Positions 43,880 to 56,200 of a stretch of 64,000 nucleotides of DNA are shown in pieces. The first letter of the stretch is position 1; every line of letters starts with the position of its first letter. The notes under the pieces are model-generated. The model ran no database searches. It was not told the origin of the DNA and saw only the letters and a program-made list of their open reading frames with translations. The DNA comes from Mangifera indica (Eukaryota > Streptophyta > Magnoliopsida > Sapindales > Anacardiaceae): NCBI RefSeq assembly GCF_011075055.1, contig NC_058145.1, positions 13,141,894-13,205,893 on the forward strand, written 5' to 3'. A program made the position numbers and the translations under genes.

Positions 43880-44474
43880 TTAATAATTTTCACTCACCGA
43901 ATGGGCTAGAGTTTCATTGTTCCTTGTAAGATTCAAAGGAGTTGAGTTAACAGGAGATTCTGCAGATGCCAGGATGGCCAGTTCAACATATGTACCATTC
44001 AGAGACAGTGTCGCAGTTTGATGAATTTCTTTAATTCTGCCATCCTTGAACACCAAATTCACTGCTTTTCCATAAAGTAAACACAAAAATTCTAAAAAGG
44101 GAACAATTGAATAATGAAAAGAATAAAAAGACTTGTTTTTCTTAATCGGAAAATGAAATGAATTAGTTATCAACATTCTGAACCGTGATAATAGAAACCA
44201 AACTTCAAGCCAAAGTAATGAAAACCCAGCAGCATATTTAAAAACCTAAACTTGAAAAGAGTTGATGCATTATTAGTTGCTTTCTTAGAGAATTACCAGG
44301 ATGAGAGAACCACCATAGGATGAAAAAACTCATCAAAACAATCAAAGGAATGGTATGGACAAACTTGTGCGGTGATAAAGAAGATGATCGGAGCTGCGAA
44401 ACGGGAGTTTCCAAGCGTGATTGACGGGCGCCGGAACGGCGAAAGTAGAGGGGAAGGGAGCTCGAGTTTTCCAT
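43880..44474 (-). CDS. Small single-pass membrane protein, plant-specific, unknown function
   Basis: Two exons on the minus strand, 44474-44297 and 44061-43880, joining as HPG/VNLVFKDG to give 119 aa. The N-terminal 35 residues are Ser/Arg-rich and cytosolic in type (RRSGARQSRLETPVSQLRSS). Then comes one hydrophobic segment, FVHTIPLIVLMSFFILWWFS, and a C-terminal region of about 60 residues with several possible N-glycosylation sites (NGTY, NSTP, NLTR, NNET), suggesting a lumenal or extracellular tail. I do not recognise a named family. The ATG at 44474 is the first in frame; the longer open frame begins with TTG. An E2F-type site lies about 115 bases upstream. Confidence 0.75.
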
Positions 44475-45205
44475 GACTCTTCTTGAAGAGAATTTCAAGC
44501 GCTCAAGATGAGCTTTGCAGAGAGCGTATCAAGATTCTGTGAGGTTTGACATCTGGGTTTCATTCAGTTAGGCCTCCTAACGACTTCAGGCGGGAAATAC
44601 ATTGAAGGTTAATACGCACATGACTTTGGCTGTTAACAAGAACTAATTTGAGTCATTTAGGTCATTTTTACCCCCTTGGGTTTCTGTGTTTCCGATGTTC
44701 GATCCAATGATTTATAGGAAAGAAAACAGACATATTTGAGAAATTCTCTGTTATACATGAAAAACATTTCCAATATAAGTCAATGATGGTTAAAAATTAT
44801 TCTTTTATCAAGCATTCATATTATAATAATTTAGGTTCCTGCAACAACCTTCAATTCTTCATGGCTATAATAATTTTGTGCCAGTAGAGTTTAAGAAGAG
44901 GTGAATATGACTGAAGTAAGATTTGAAAGATCAGAGAAGAGAACCCATTACAGTAAAAAGTGGAGTTAAACTATTATTTATGGGGAAAAAAAAAAGGTTC
45001 AGCAAATAGGCATCTGTAGATGAAGAATCTCAGCTAGCTGACATGTACAACAGAGATGGTAGTGAGGAGGGTAAATTTCCTGTATGCCAGTAACACCTCT
45101 TATCTTCTGACGCAACAAAACTTGATTACAAGGCCCTACTGTGTACATATAAACAATGGAGAAAAGTATGGACCATTTTATTCCCGATTTCATCTTTTTT
45201 GGGGC
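44475..45205. other. Promoter of the small membrane protein and 3' flank of the kinase
   Basis: Contains the E2F-like motif at 44589-44597. Otherwise unremarkable, without further genes. Confidence 0.5.
44589..44597 (-). promoter_or_regulatory. E2F-type binding site
   Basis: GGCGGGAAA, which reads TTTCCCGCC on the gene strand, is an exact match to the canonical E2F consensus. It lies about 115 bases upstream of the minus-strand ATG at 44474. A single motif occurs by chance at moderate frequency, but GC-rich motifs are rare in this AT-rich DNA. Confidence 0.5.
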
Positions 45206-48200
45206 CTAGTTGCAGCTAGGAGATGCATTGCCATCATTTCTTTGATCAGCATTTTCACCGATTTCTTGAACAAGAAGAGGTGGGTTCCTTTGTGTGCTTC
45301 TAGCTGGACGGTTTTGGGGATCACATATCTGGGACGAAAGATAACTCAGAGCCATTACAACATCAGATATGGCAGGCCGCATGTTAGGCTGCTCCTGAAT
45401 GCACATAGCAGCAATAGCAAGAGCTTGGTACAAACCTCTTGCAGGATAATGGCCTCTAAGCAATGGATCAACCATTTTGGAAAAGTTCCTCCGGTCTTTG
45501 AACATGGGTCGAGCCTGCACATAAATCACAGATTATTGAAAAAGAAAAAAAACATTAACAAACAAACTGCACATGCTACTTTTACTAATAAATTCTTCAT
45601 GGTCAGAAGTCGATTCGATGCATTCTTCAGTTGCCAATGATTTCAATTATTGGAAAAGTAATTTAGAGTAAGCTGGCATAAGCATGGTGCTCATAACTTG
45701 AATACAACAACCTGCCAAAAAACTAGCAAAAAACTGGACTATGCTTCCAACAAGATTAAAAGATCCACTTCCATAACAACTACAATTCAATGTAGTATAC
45801 TGATTTAACATAAAGTGATGGGGTAAAAGAAACAACCAAAGGCAATGCAAAAACTGCTGACAGAAAGTACAACTGAGAGGGTTGCCTACTATGGCAGGAG
45901 AATAGACAGGCTGGAGTGAACATGGGAGCATGGTAGAAGAAGAATTCGGTGTTTCTAAAAACTGGAACAAAACCAGTAGTGATCAGCTGCAAAAGGAAGC
46001 TAACTTCCTCATTAAAAATTTGGGGAAAACCCCCAGTAAAAGCCAACTTGGAAAATATAGGCAAAAGTTCACTTGTCAGCTATAAAACCCCTCTAAAACT
46101 ATTTTTCAACGATGGAAGAATATTACATACTAGATTTACAAATAAATATTCATTTAATATGAAGAAAGAACTTGAACCGACACTTCCACCATCCTTATTA
46201 CTTGTTGATCCTTTTTGTGTTGGTATCAACAGATAATGATCTCTACAAAATTATGATCAAAGTTCTGAATCTCGTCTCTGTTTCAAACCAATTGCCATTG
46301 TTTATTGAGAAACTCACATACAAGGAAATTATTTGAAAATAAGCAATGCCTACTGAGCATAGTTCAAACAAATTTCCATAAGTTTTGATTCATAACACGT
46401 GGAGTTTATTAAGGACAACTAGAACCTCAGAATTAATTTGAACAAGTATGCAGAATAAACTAAAAAGAGTGTAATAATAGTCATCTTACCCATGTAACCA
46501 GATATAGCTCCTTTCTATCACTTGTTTGATCAACTGCTCTCCGACCAGTGATGAGCTCCAAAAGGAGAACACCAAAGCTGTAAATATCTGATTTAAATGT
46601 CAGCTGACCAGTCATTGCATAATCCGGTGCACAGTACCCATACGTGCCCATAACCCTTGTGGATACATGTGTCTTGTCCCCACTAGGACCAACTTTAGCT
46701 AAGCCAAAATCAGATAACTTGGGGTGATACCCCTCACCAAGCAATATGTTAGAACATTTCAGATCACGGTATATAATAGGGGGCATCATCTTCTCATGCA
46801 AATATTCCAGGCCCCTAGCTGCACCAGCTGCTATTTTCATCCTTGTATTCCAATCAAGTGGTTTTCTATCAAATTTAATATCTGATTTAAAAAAAAAAAA
46901 TTGTTGTTAAAGAAGCTGATGAAATAATTAATAGAGCTGATATAAAAAGTAAACAGATACTGTACTATGAGCTGATTAATGGAACAGCATAAGTACTGGT
47001 TGAAGAAATTACATACCAAATAAATGGCTTTCCAAAGATCCTAAGGGCATGAACTCATAAACCAATAGTCTCTGATGACCTTCAGCACAAAAGCCAATCA
47101 ATTTTACAAGATTTGGGTGGTCTGCTAAGCTTAGTGTCAACACCTCAACAACAAATTCTCTAATTCCTTGTGTTCCATTTCGATCAAGCTGCTTGATAGC
47201 AACAACCTACAACAAAATAAAAACACCTAAACAAAAATCCAACATTTGAAAGCACAATACTCTTCTACACCTGCTGCAAATTTCCTAAGTTAAACTACAT
47301 AGAACACATATAGTTCATCTTCACACAATGTTAAAAGTCAAGTGTATTTAACCAACCTGGTTAATTTTATCCAAGTGGCCCTTATAGACTTTGCCAAAAC
47401 CTCCTTCACCCAAAAAACAGCCTGACCTAAAATTATCAGTTGCAGCCGCCAGTTCATCAAATGTAAATGTCTCTGCCCTCTTGCCACCGTTTGTACCATC
47501 CTTGAAATTTAAGTTCTTTACATCCCTAGATAATTGGTCATCCTCCGAAACCTCCCCTTTCTTTTCAATATCGTGTGAAGCAACTCTTGATGTATCTAAA
47601 ATACATACACAGAAAAACACAACAAAAGTCATGAGAGACAACAAAGAAAAAGACGCCAGATAAGGGATGTGTTGAGTTCAAACAAAATAGAAATAAAATT
47701 GAAAGCAGATAAAGAACAAGCAAAGATTTTGGATTATGTATTGGATTTTCCCCATCTCATGCAAACTAGCAAAACAACAAATAATAACGATAATAATAAC
47801 ATAGGTAAATACTCACACATTTGATAACAAAATTAAACATTTTTTGCCTGACCAATGCCTAGGATGCAAAGGCAGATATTTTTAAAACCTATTTTATCAA
47901 GATTTGAAAAGACAAAGAAAACCATTTCATGATCACATAAAAATTAAGCATGCAGACATAAAATTGAAAACGAAAACTAAATTCAAGAACCAACCTTACC
48001 TCAGCCAAAACCAAATTCAATAGCAAACACAATGCTCATAAAACAAGCCCACTAGAAATTTATTTTTGAAAAAAAGTAGAGAAAGGACAAAAACAGTCAT
48101 GATCAAAGAAAGACAATGCGTTTCATTTATTTCAAAAACAAAACTTTTAATCAAAAGAAAGTAAAAAAATGAAGCAGCTTCATACCTGAAGTGGTTTGCC

Positions 48201-48297
48201 TTCGATCACCTATTTTGCTGTTACGATCCTTCTTATTATAGTTGATGGTGATACTATCATCCTTGATTGATTTCGCAGTGCAACGAAAACAACCCAT
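45206..48297 (-). CDS. Receptor-like cytoplasmic kinase, RLCK-VII / PBS1-like
   Basis: Five exons (48297-48186, 47595-47357, 47206-47017, 46881-46490, 45514-45206) total 1242 nt, 413 aa. MGCFRC at the N-terminus is a myristoylation and palmitoylation signal, so the kinase sits at the plasma membrane. The kinase domain runs from [14 protein letters not shown] with the glycine loop GEGGFGKV (100-107), VAIKQLD with Lys122, YRDLKCSN with Asp220, DFG (238-240), and the activation segment [16 protein letters not shown]. The residue after CAP is Asp instead of the near-universal Glu of the APE motif. The C-terminal tail is short (ends NASPSCN) compared with PBL27. Family members relay signals from pattern-recognition receptors; which receptor this one serves is unknown. 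Intron 4 is unusually long (975 bases). Confidence 0.93.
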
Positions 48298-48582
48298 AAT
48301 ACTACAAAATTTTCTCTCTTCTGTTTTTCTTCACGGAAACAACAACAAAAAATTCTCGCTTTTTCTGCTTTTTAGCAGCCTAAAGAAGGAAAAAAAAAAT
48401 ACAACCCGCTTCATAAACCAAGTCAACAAGCATTAAGCACTATATATGATCAGAAAGAAGGAAGAGAAAGAGAGAAACAAAGATTGCAATCTCAACATAC
48501 ACACTATTTTGGACCATCTTTCCTTTCTATATTTGTGGGTATTGTTCCCCTATTTCGCTGAATGAAACTGATTAAATTACAC

Positions 48583-49287
48583 CAACTAAAATATCCCACC
48601 CAAGGTTTAGTGAAATTTCCTACAAGGTTTCAAAACTCAAATATCCACCCATCATCCAACTTTTATTAAAATTATCTAACAAGATAAGGGTAAAATTGTC
48701 ATTTTATAAGTATTATTAAAAAAGTTATAATTTTATCTCATTCTCTTTATATTTTAAAAACTGATATTTCATCTCAATTTCAATTTTTTAGTTTTGAAAA
48801 ATGATATTTTTCTCTTTACATTTTTAAATTTTTTTTCTTCTCTCTCTTACTATCATTTTTAACAACGACAACCATCTAATAGAAGATGAAGAGACGACCA
48901 CAATCTCTAGTAGACGAATCTTCGTCTTCATTGACTAAAAGACAAAGAAATATTTTTGTCTCTTTGTTGATAGAAACGCATATTCATTTCTGTTAGATAG
49001 TTATTGTCATCGAAAATGATGGTTAAAGAGAAAAAAAATCTTAAGAATAGAAGTGGAAAAAGTTACTTTTTAAAATTAGAAATTTTGATATTTAGATAAA
49101 ATTATTAATTTTTAAAATTTAAAGAAAAATAAAATAAAATTATATTCCTTTTTATATTATTAATAGAATGATAATTTCACTCCTACTTCTAATAAAAGTT
49201 AGATAATAAATAAAAATTTGAGTTTTCAGAACTTGCAGTTGAGAGTTGGCGTTTCACTATATCTTGGGTGGGAATAAGTGTTTTAGG
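48583..49287. mobile_element. MITE-like foldback element, CACCCAAG family
   Basis: The left end contains TCCCACCCAAGGTTTAGTGAAA, and the reverse complement of the right end contains TCCCACCCAAGATATAGTGAAA. The inverted similarity continues for more than 100 bases (TCCAACTTTTATTA... against CTAACTTTTATTA...). No coding capacity. Related to the element at 50863-51302 through the CACCCAAG motif. Confidence 0.7.
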
Positions 49288-50862
49288 CTTTAACAATATG
49301 TTTTCATGTCACTTAGCCACGCGGCGGATGTTTTAACCAATTAAGTCCTACCAACCAAGATTTTAAGGGTAATTTAGTGAGATCAGGTTCTGTGTTCGCC
49401 TGATGAACCACAACTGTCTAAACAAGTGGCGAGCAGGGATTGGTTGAGTGAGCTATTGATGTGACATTTCCATTTATTTCTTCTGCTTATCGTTTAATCG
49501 TCCACCGGTGACGTAGGAGCTGCCAAACTCCATTTACCGACGTTTTTTCTCGTAAAAAGGACAATGCGGTGAAAGTTTTATTTCAGTGGGACTCACCAGA
49601 ACTCTGTTGATTTTTCCTGCTGATAAAGCTTAAAAAAGTTTTTACATATATATATTTTTTTACTTAAAAATTTTTAATATATTACTAATTTTACTAACTT
49701 TTTAAATCAATAATTCATTTATATTAATAAAAACTATTATAAAAAATAATTTTACAGCAAGATAATTCAATAAATATGTTAAATCACTCTAACATACCTT
49801 CATCTTTCTCTTAAAATACTTTTCATCTTCTTCTCTCTTTTGTAAATCCTAACTCAGATGATAACATTAACCCAACAACGGTGACAACCTATTGGCTGGA
49901 ACAACACCAGTTTAATCACCACTCCAATAACGACACTATTGAAGGGGTGAAATTGACCCGGTAACGAAGGCGAGTGGAAGTTCTTGACTAGAACTTGGAA
50001 GAATTTCATAACTTGATGCATGGTCTCCCTCATACAGTTTTATTTGACTCAGAAAGAAAGAAAAATGAAGGTTGAATCATGTCCGTAGTAGTTTTTTTCT
50101 ATGGTATGAAAATGATGTTGCCTAAAGAAATCTGTACACGTTGTCGGCCTGGGCGAATAAGCTGATTCTAATTTTCAGAAAGCCAGTTTGATCTCTGCGC
50201 CAAAAGATTTTGCCATCTCGGTTTGATGTCACTCATAAAATCTTACTAATTAGTTTCCTTGCTGCAATTCCAAAAATTTTCAGAAATGATGAATGAAGAT
50301 CATAACTATGAGCTGTGATGATGTAATTTTTTAGAGCAATAATATATGTATTTGTTTTTTATATATAATTTAGATTTATAGATAATATATTATAATATAA
50401 TTAATTATTATTTTTATAATCAATTTAAAATCATCTAATTACATAATGATATATATATATATATAAATATATAAAAAAAAATTTATAATTTTAAAATTTT
50501 TATCAATACCGAACATAAGAAATTTAGAGTTTTTTATAAGTTTGGTTGTGATAATATGAAGAAAGATCTAGTTGGACTATGATGTCCACCATTGTTTAAT
50601 ATCAATACAAAAAAGAAAATTAAAAATTAAACTAAATAAAATATAAACCAAGAAATTAAATTAAATAAAATATAAAAAATATTATAAAAAAGTGGTACCA
50701 TGAACAATAAATGCCATTAAGTTTTTTTGTCAAATATACGGTAATAAATGCCATTGACAATGGCATGGACGATAACTTCTATTACTTTTCTAGTCAAAAT
50801 TAACGTGAGCAGTTGCAGTACCGTCAACAATGGAATACAAGTTGCAGCAATTATCAAGGCCA

Positions 50863-51302
50863 AAAGACTTATTCTCACCCAAGATTGAGTGTAAACCCAT
50901 TTATCTTTACTAATTTTTAAAAATTTATCTATTTAAATATTTTTTAATTTTATTATAATTATTAAAAATAAAAATTTTATTTAATAAAAATATTTAAAAA
51001 ATTAAAAATTTATCATCTTTTTTTCTCATATTTAAAAATTTAATAAATTTTTCTTTTAAAGTTTAAAAAATAAATATTTTTCTTTGAGATTTTTTCAGTC
51101 ATAGAAGCATTCTCTCTCCTTCTCGACTTCTCTATTGGAGAAAAAATATGATAAATTTTAGTTTTTTAAATATTTTTATTAAATAACAATTTTATCCTTA
51201 ACAGTAAAACAAAATTTATTAAACAAATCGATTTTTAGATTTTTAAAAATTAATAAATATGAGTTTGAGTTTGCACTAAACTTTGGGTGAAAATAAGTCT
51301 TT
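50863..51302. mobile_element. MITE-like foldback element, CACCCAAG family
   Basis: The left end is AAAGACTTATTCTCACCCAA and the inverted right end is AAAGACTTATTTTCACCCAA, followed by further inverted similarity across most of the 440 bases, so the element folds almost completely. Interior AT-rich, with TTATCATATTTTTTCTC-type motifs in both arms. A target duplication could not be read with confidence. Confidence 0.75.
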
Positions 51303-53249
51303 CGACCAAATATCAATAAGCCCTTCATAAGCATTTGGTGTATCAATTTTGACCTTAAACGATGGTAAGTATAAGATAAGCGTGTCATATTTATCCCGAT
51401 TTTGATGTTGGGAACAAGATAATTCATCCACTTTTCAGTAATTTTTGTCATTTCAATCCATTAACCAATCAAAACATTGACTTGAAACAATTATTTAAAA
51501 TCTAACCATTAATTTAAACTAAAAACCTAAAGATTTACCAATCAAAAATAAAAATTTAAATTAAAAAATGATATTTTTTGGGAACAATGTCAGTTTCAAT
51601 ACTTAAATCACTTCAATAGCTAACATATAAGCATTTTACATCAACTAATAACCATTTCCAAACTCAAAGTCCAAAAATTTCAATATGAAAATTACAAAAC
51701 TTAATCGAGTATAAACCAAAAAAAAAAAAAACAAATACAAAAGAAACAAATGGCTAATCTGTGAAGTCATTTTGAAGATGAATGACTTAAAAAGTGAACG
51801 AAAACGGAGATTTAGAGTCGAAATCATCTAAAAACCAGAGAAGATTGTGAGAGGTAAGGGGAATCGGCTGGCGAGGGGATGAAAATGAGGTACTCTCTTT
51901 TTATACATAAGGGCAATTTTGGTAAAATGTTATTTGTTGACAAGGATTGTAAGATGAAAAAAAAAATTAAAAATGTAAATCATGATTTAAAAAACTAATT
52001 TAATTAATTTCCCTCTTATTAATTTAATTTGATTGATGACATTTCTGTTCAAAATGGTTGCACACTCATGGGATTGACTTGTGTGTTAACACGTAGATAT
52101 TTTCAATGCGGAACCCTAAAAACAATTAACACACATCCTTAATAAAATGGATAAAATAATTCATTGAAATTAGAAAAAAAAAAAAAAGGAAACTGTCAAT
52201 TTGGTCCTTGAATTTTGGCCTAAATTTGTCTTGCAGCATATTTTAGTGTCTTTGACTCATGAGCAAATTTCAAGGACCAAAATGTGGAACAGGAATCAAA
52301 ACATCACTAAAATATTCTATAACTAAAGTGTAACTAAGACCAAACCCAGGGATTAAATGGTTATTATCCCCAAAAAAAAAATCTTATCCAATAATTAATG
52401 TTATATGAACATGACCTATGTAATTCTAGAACAGTGTTGAATTTTCAGAGAAAAATGAACCGACCGGGTATACTGAAGAATCCACTAAAACTTCATTTTT
52501 GCCACCGACAGCGACAATTACTGAGTGGTTGTGTGTTTATTAGTAATTTGACTCAAGTGCATATTTTCTTGCTCCTCCACAGACCACAACAGTCAATAAC
52601 ACACAACACAATACAACACAAAAAGTCTAAAATCAGGCAAAAATGCACAAGAAAGGAGGACTAAAAACAGGAGCATAAAAATGGAGTTGGACGGTGTCTC
52701 CCAACTTTTAGAAAAAGAGTAATAAAGCCAAATGCCCTTTAGATTATTCTTCATTTGTTTTAATCTAGCCATTCATTTCATTTATTGTCAGTACAAAAGT
52801 TAGCCCACGACAATCATAACAAAAGGGTAATCTTGAAATTGCAACAAGCAAAAACAAAAAGCCAATTAGCTTAATTTGACTAAAGTTGAAATGAGGTAGC
52901 AATTTCCCCATTTGAGATTTGAAATTCATTAAACAAAATTTTCTCAGTTGAAACATGAGCCCAAAGATGGTGTTCATTAAACTGAGTGACTATATTGTAC
53001 GTTCAAGAAACAGATTTATTCCATAGTGACAGAGGTAACATCATTCACTACAAGTTCATGAAACATTTATTAAAAAAACATTAAATGTCAAGTATCTTCA
53101 CAGAGGTTTCGAATCGAATGTCTCTTTTAGCCCCTACCTACATTCTCTCTAGCAAATAATACTGAGACAAACCCCTTCCCTAGACATGAATATTCAATGC
53201 TTGTCTGAGGTACACTATTTCACCAGCACCATAAGGGATATGAGTTCAT

Positions 53250-56200
53250 TTACGAGTCTGCATCAATGCTTGTGTCATCTAAGGTTATCTCCAGAATAGT
53301 CTTCTGAGGTGACGTCATTGCTCGAACAATCTTTTCCTCCTTTGGTATCAGACCTGAAACAATAAAACAGTCAGTACCTACTTCGCATAAGCTATTATTA
53401 ACCATGTGTAACTTGGTATCATACGCTGTTTGCCGAACAAATTGTCCCCTGACACGAGGCCGTTGTTCTGCTAATTTTTTCCTACTATGATATCGGACCT
53501 GAAAAACAATACCAAAGGAAGATTAAGTTTTTTTTCTTTCTTTTAAAATAAGGCAATATAATGGGTCTACCAGAAAGCACTAAGTTTGAAATCACCGGCG
53601 GAGAAAACCTCTGTAGTTCAACGTATCATACTGTTGGTTTTGTCAATATCATCAAATTGAAATGAAACAAAGAAAAAGAGAAAACAATTTGAGTTAATTC
53701 CAAGTGCAGACATGGGTCTTAAAAGTGAATCTTAGAGACATGACAATCAAATGCCAAAGAAAACAGCCCGTTAGAGGTTAAAAGTAATCACATATTAGTT
53801 TATCCTATACTCCTCAGTAGCTGGACACTGAAGGAAAGTTACTTCACCACAATGACAATTCAATATGCTTCATCTTTTTATTTTTTCACTTGATTCTAAC
53901 CCACAGAATTATATAGTATTTTCATTTGAATAACAAATGAGTAAAAGTAATCAACACCAAGCTCTTTGGTTGATTAACACAACTGAAAAACGCAGAGGCA
54001 GGCTTAGTGGTAAAACCCCTTGGTTTCAACTAAGAGGTCAAGGTTTGAGGATCTAAAAGTACCACTAAATATAGAACTTGGGCAAAAATTTACATAGAGT
54101 CTAAGGAATTTTTGGGTATAATGAGATATAATGAAAAACCTAGGCCAATAAAAAATCTAGCAAAATAAGTTCCTAGGCAGAACATCTATAGCTACAATGC
54201 AAAAGGACAAGAAATTGAATTACCCTCTTCCCGAAACATCTTTCTTTTCTTTTCAGACGAAATTTAGTCAAGGCAGCCTCTCTCTGAGCAACTCGTTCCT
54301 CATCGACAACATTCCCACTGACTCCACTTTTTCCAGCTGCCCCATTGTCACTCTCCAAGTTTGTTGTTCCAGCAATCAATGCAGTGCTGCTTCCATTTTG
54401 AACATTGCTGCCATGGTTACTTCCTGAGGCACTGCCATTCACACTATAGTTTCCTACATTAGTTTCGGTGGTACCTCCGAATACATTTGATGAACCACAC
54501 TGCAGAGCTGCAGCTGCCATATTCTTGATTGATAGATCGTCCTGATCTTGCTGTGATTGATGGTGCTGCACTTTATGATCACGCGGATGATAATGACGGT
54601 GGTGGTGCTGGTGATTCTGAACGTGGACCAAATGGTGAGTCCCTCTCAGTTGAGCTCGAATCATACTAACTCCCATATCATCTGCTTTCTCAGATAACAC
54701 TTGTTGAGAGGAATAAATCCCACCATTCTGCAAAGATGGGAAGGCAGAGGAGTGAAAAGGTTTGAATGCTGAAATAGACTCTGAATTATCGTTCAAAGCT
54801 TCTGGTTTGGAGGTATCATATTTAGCAGTAGAGGCCATGTCATTCTTGTTATTACTTCCGTTGGACTGTTGATTTAGAGGAGTGCCAGTTGAATGGGGTG
54901 GAAAATTTTGCATTGTTTCCAACTTCATTGCAACAGAAACATTATCTAGTGGAGAACAGCTTCCTGCATTCCCTGTGGGGGCCTGAATAGCAGCAGAATT
55001 AACATTAGACTGGTAAAAGAACATTTTGCCATCCTAAAGTGACTGTTACCATCAGAAGCTTGCTACAAGCTGCAAGCCACATTATGAGATAGGAGGTGCT
55101 GTAATTATACAACTGAAGAATATATAAGCGTGCTTTACTATTTCCATGGTTTCCTTCTCAAAATTTGACAGCAGCACCATCCACATATGATTATTTACAT
55201 GGCTAATGGAATAAGTAATGATTTTGAGTAAATCAAAGAATAGCTATGACAGAAAAAGTTCATTGGTTTATACAGTCTAGAGTGCTAAATAATTACCTGA
55301 TTTGCAGAAGATGCGGTATTGTATCTGCATATTCAAGTTCAACAAGCCCAGGCAAAAAATAAATATGGAAAAGAAGTTTAGATCCATTGTTACTTGATAA
55401 AAGCACTAAACATGAATATATTAGAGCATTCAAGTTTACATCATACTTTGAGAAAGCTGAAAAATCTGAATGTCTCAGAACATTGCAGTCATCATTTGCA
55501 GCACTTCGACCGTCTTCCACTCCTCGCACCCTTTTCAGAGTTAGTTCAAGAGATGGCAGTTCTCCACAATCACCAGTTACTTTGTCTTTGACACATGAGA
55601 TGTCAGAAGTGCCGTTTACAGCATCAAAGCCGCTTCCTTCGGCCTGTGGATTCGTATGATTGGCATTTGTACTAATGACAGCAGCAGCTTGGTCCTTCCA
55701 TTTTCCATATATACTTTCATTGTCATGCTCCAGTTGTCCGTTGTCAAATAGTCTATTATCTACTTCAGAAAATTTACTGTGTCTTTTGCTAGTTTCATTG
55801 GTGAATAACTTCTCTGGGATTTTAGATTCTCCTATTTCAAAGTCTTTGCCAATTGCAACATCATCTTACAGAAAACAAAAATGCACATTACATCACTAGA
55901 AAGTGATATTAGGGGATGCAAAAGAGAAAAAGGAAACAAGAAAAAAGGTTCAGCAAAGAGGACCACAGATATGCAAAAATAGATACATACCAAGTTGTTC
56001 ATCCTGTTCATGGCCATCTTTTGTTTCACTAACATGCACCCATCCGTTGCTAAATGATTCAGGCTTAGTATGGATCACCTGGGCACAAATGCTATCAGGA
56101 GCATCAGCCAACTGATATGAAGGTGATAGTGATTGAGGGCTATTAACTTCAGCTGCCTTTTTCGTCCAAGAACTCTGTTAAAGTAAAAGAACTATCATGT

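Larger units (their letters stand above)
48298..53249. other. Five-kilobase gene-free stretch with MITEs
   Basis: From the kinase promoter to the 3' end of PRR7. Two related foldback MITEs (48583-49287 and 50863-51302) are listed separately. The intervals hold AT-rich filler and short open frames without domains. I see no further gene. Confidence 0.55.

Noticed and set aside
52398..52664. An 88-codon plus-strand open frame
   Set aside because: No recognisable domain and no supporting promoter or exon signals.
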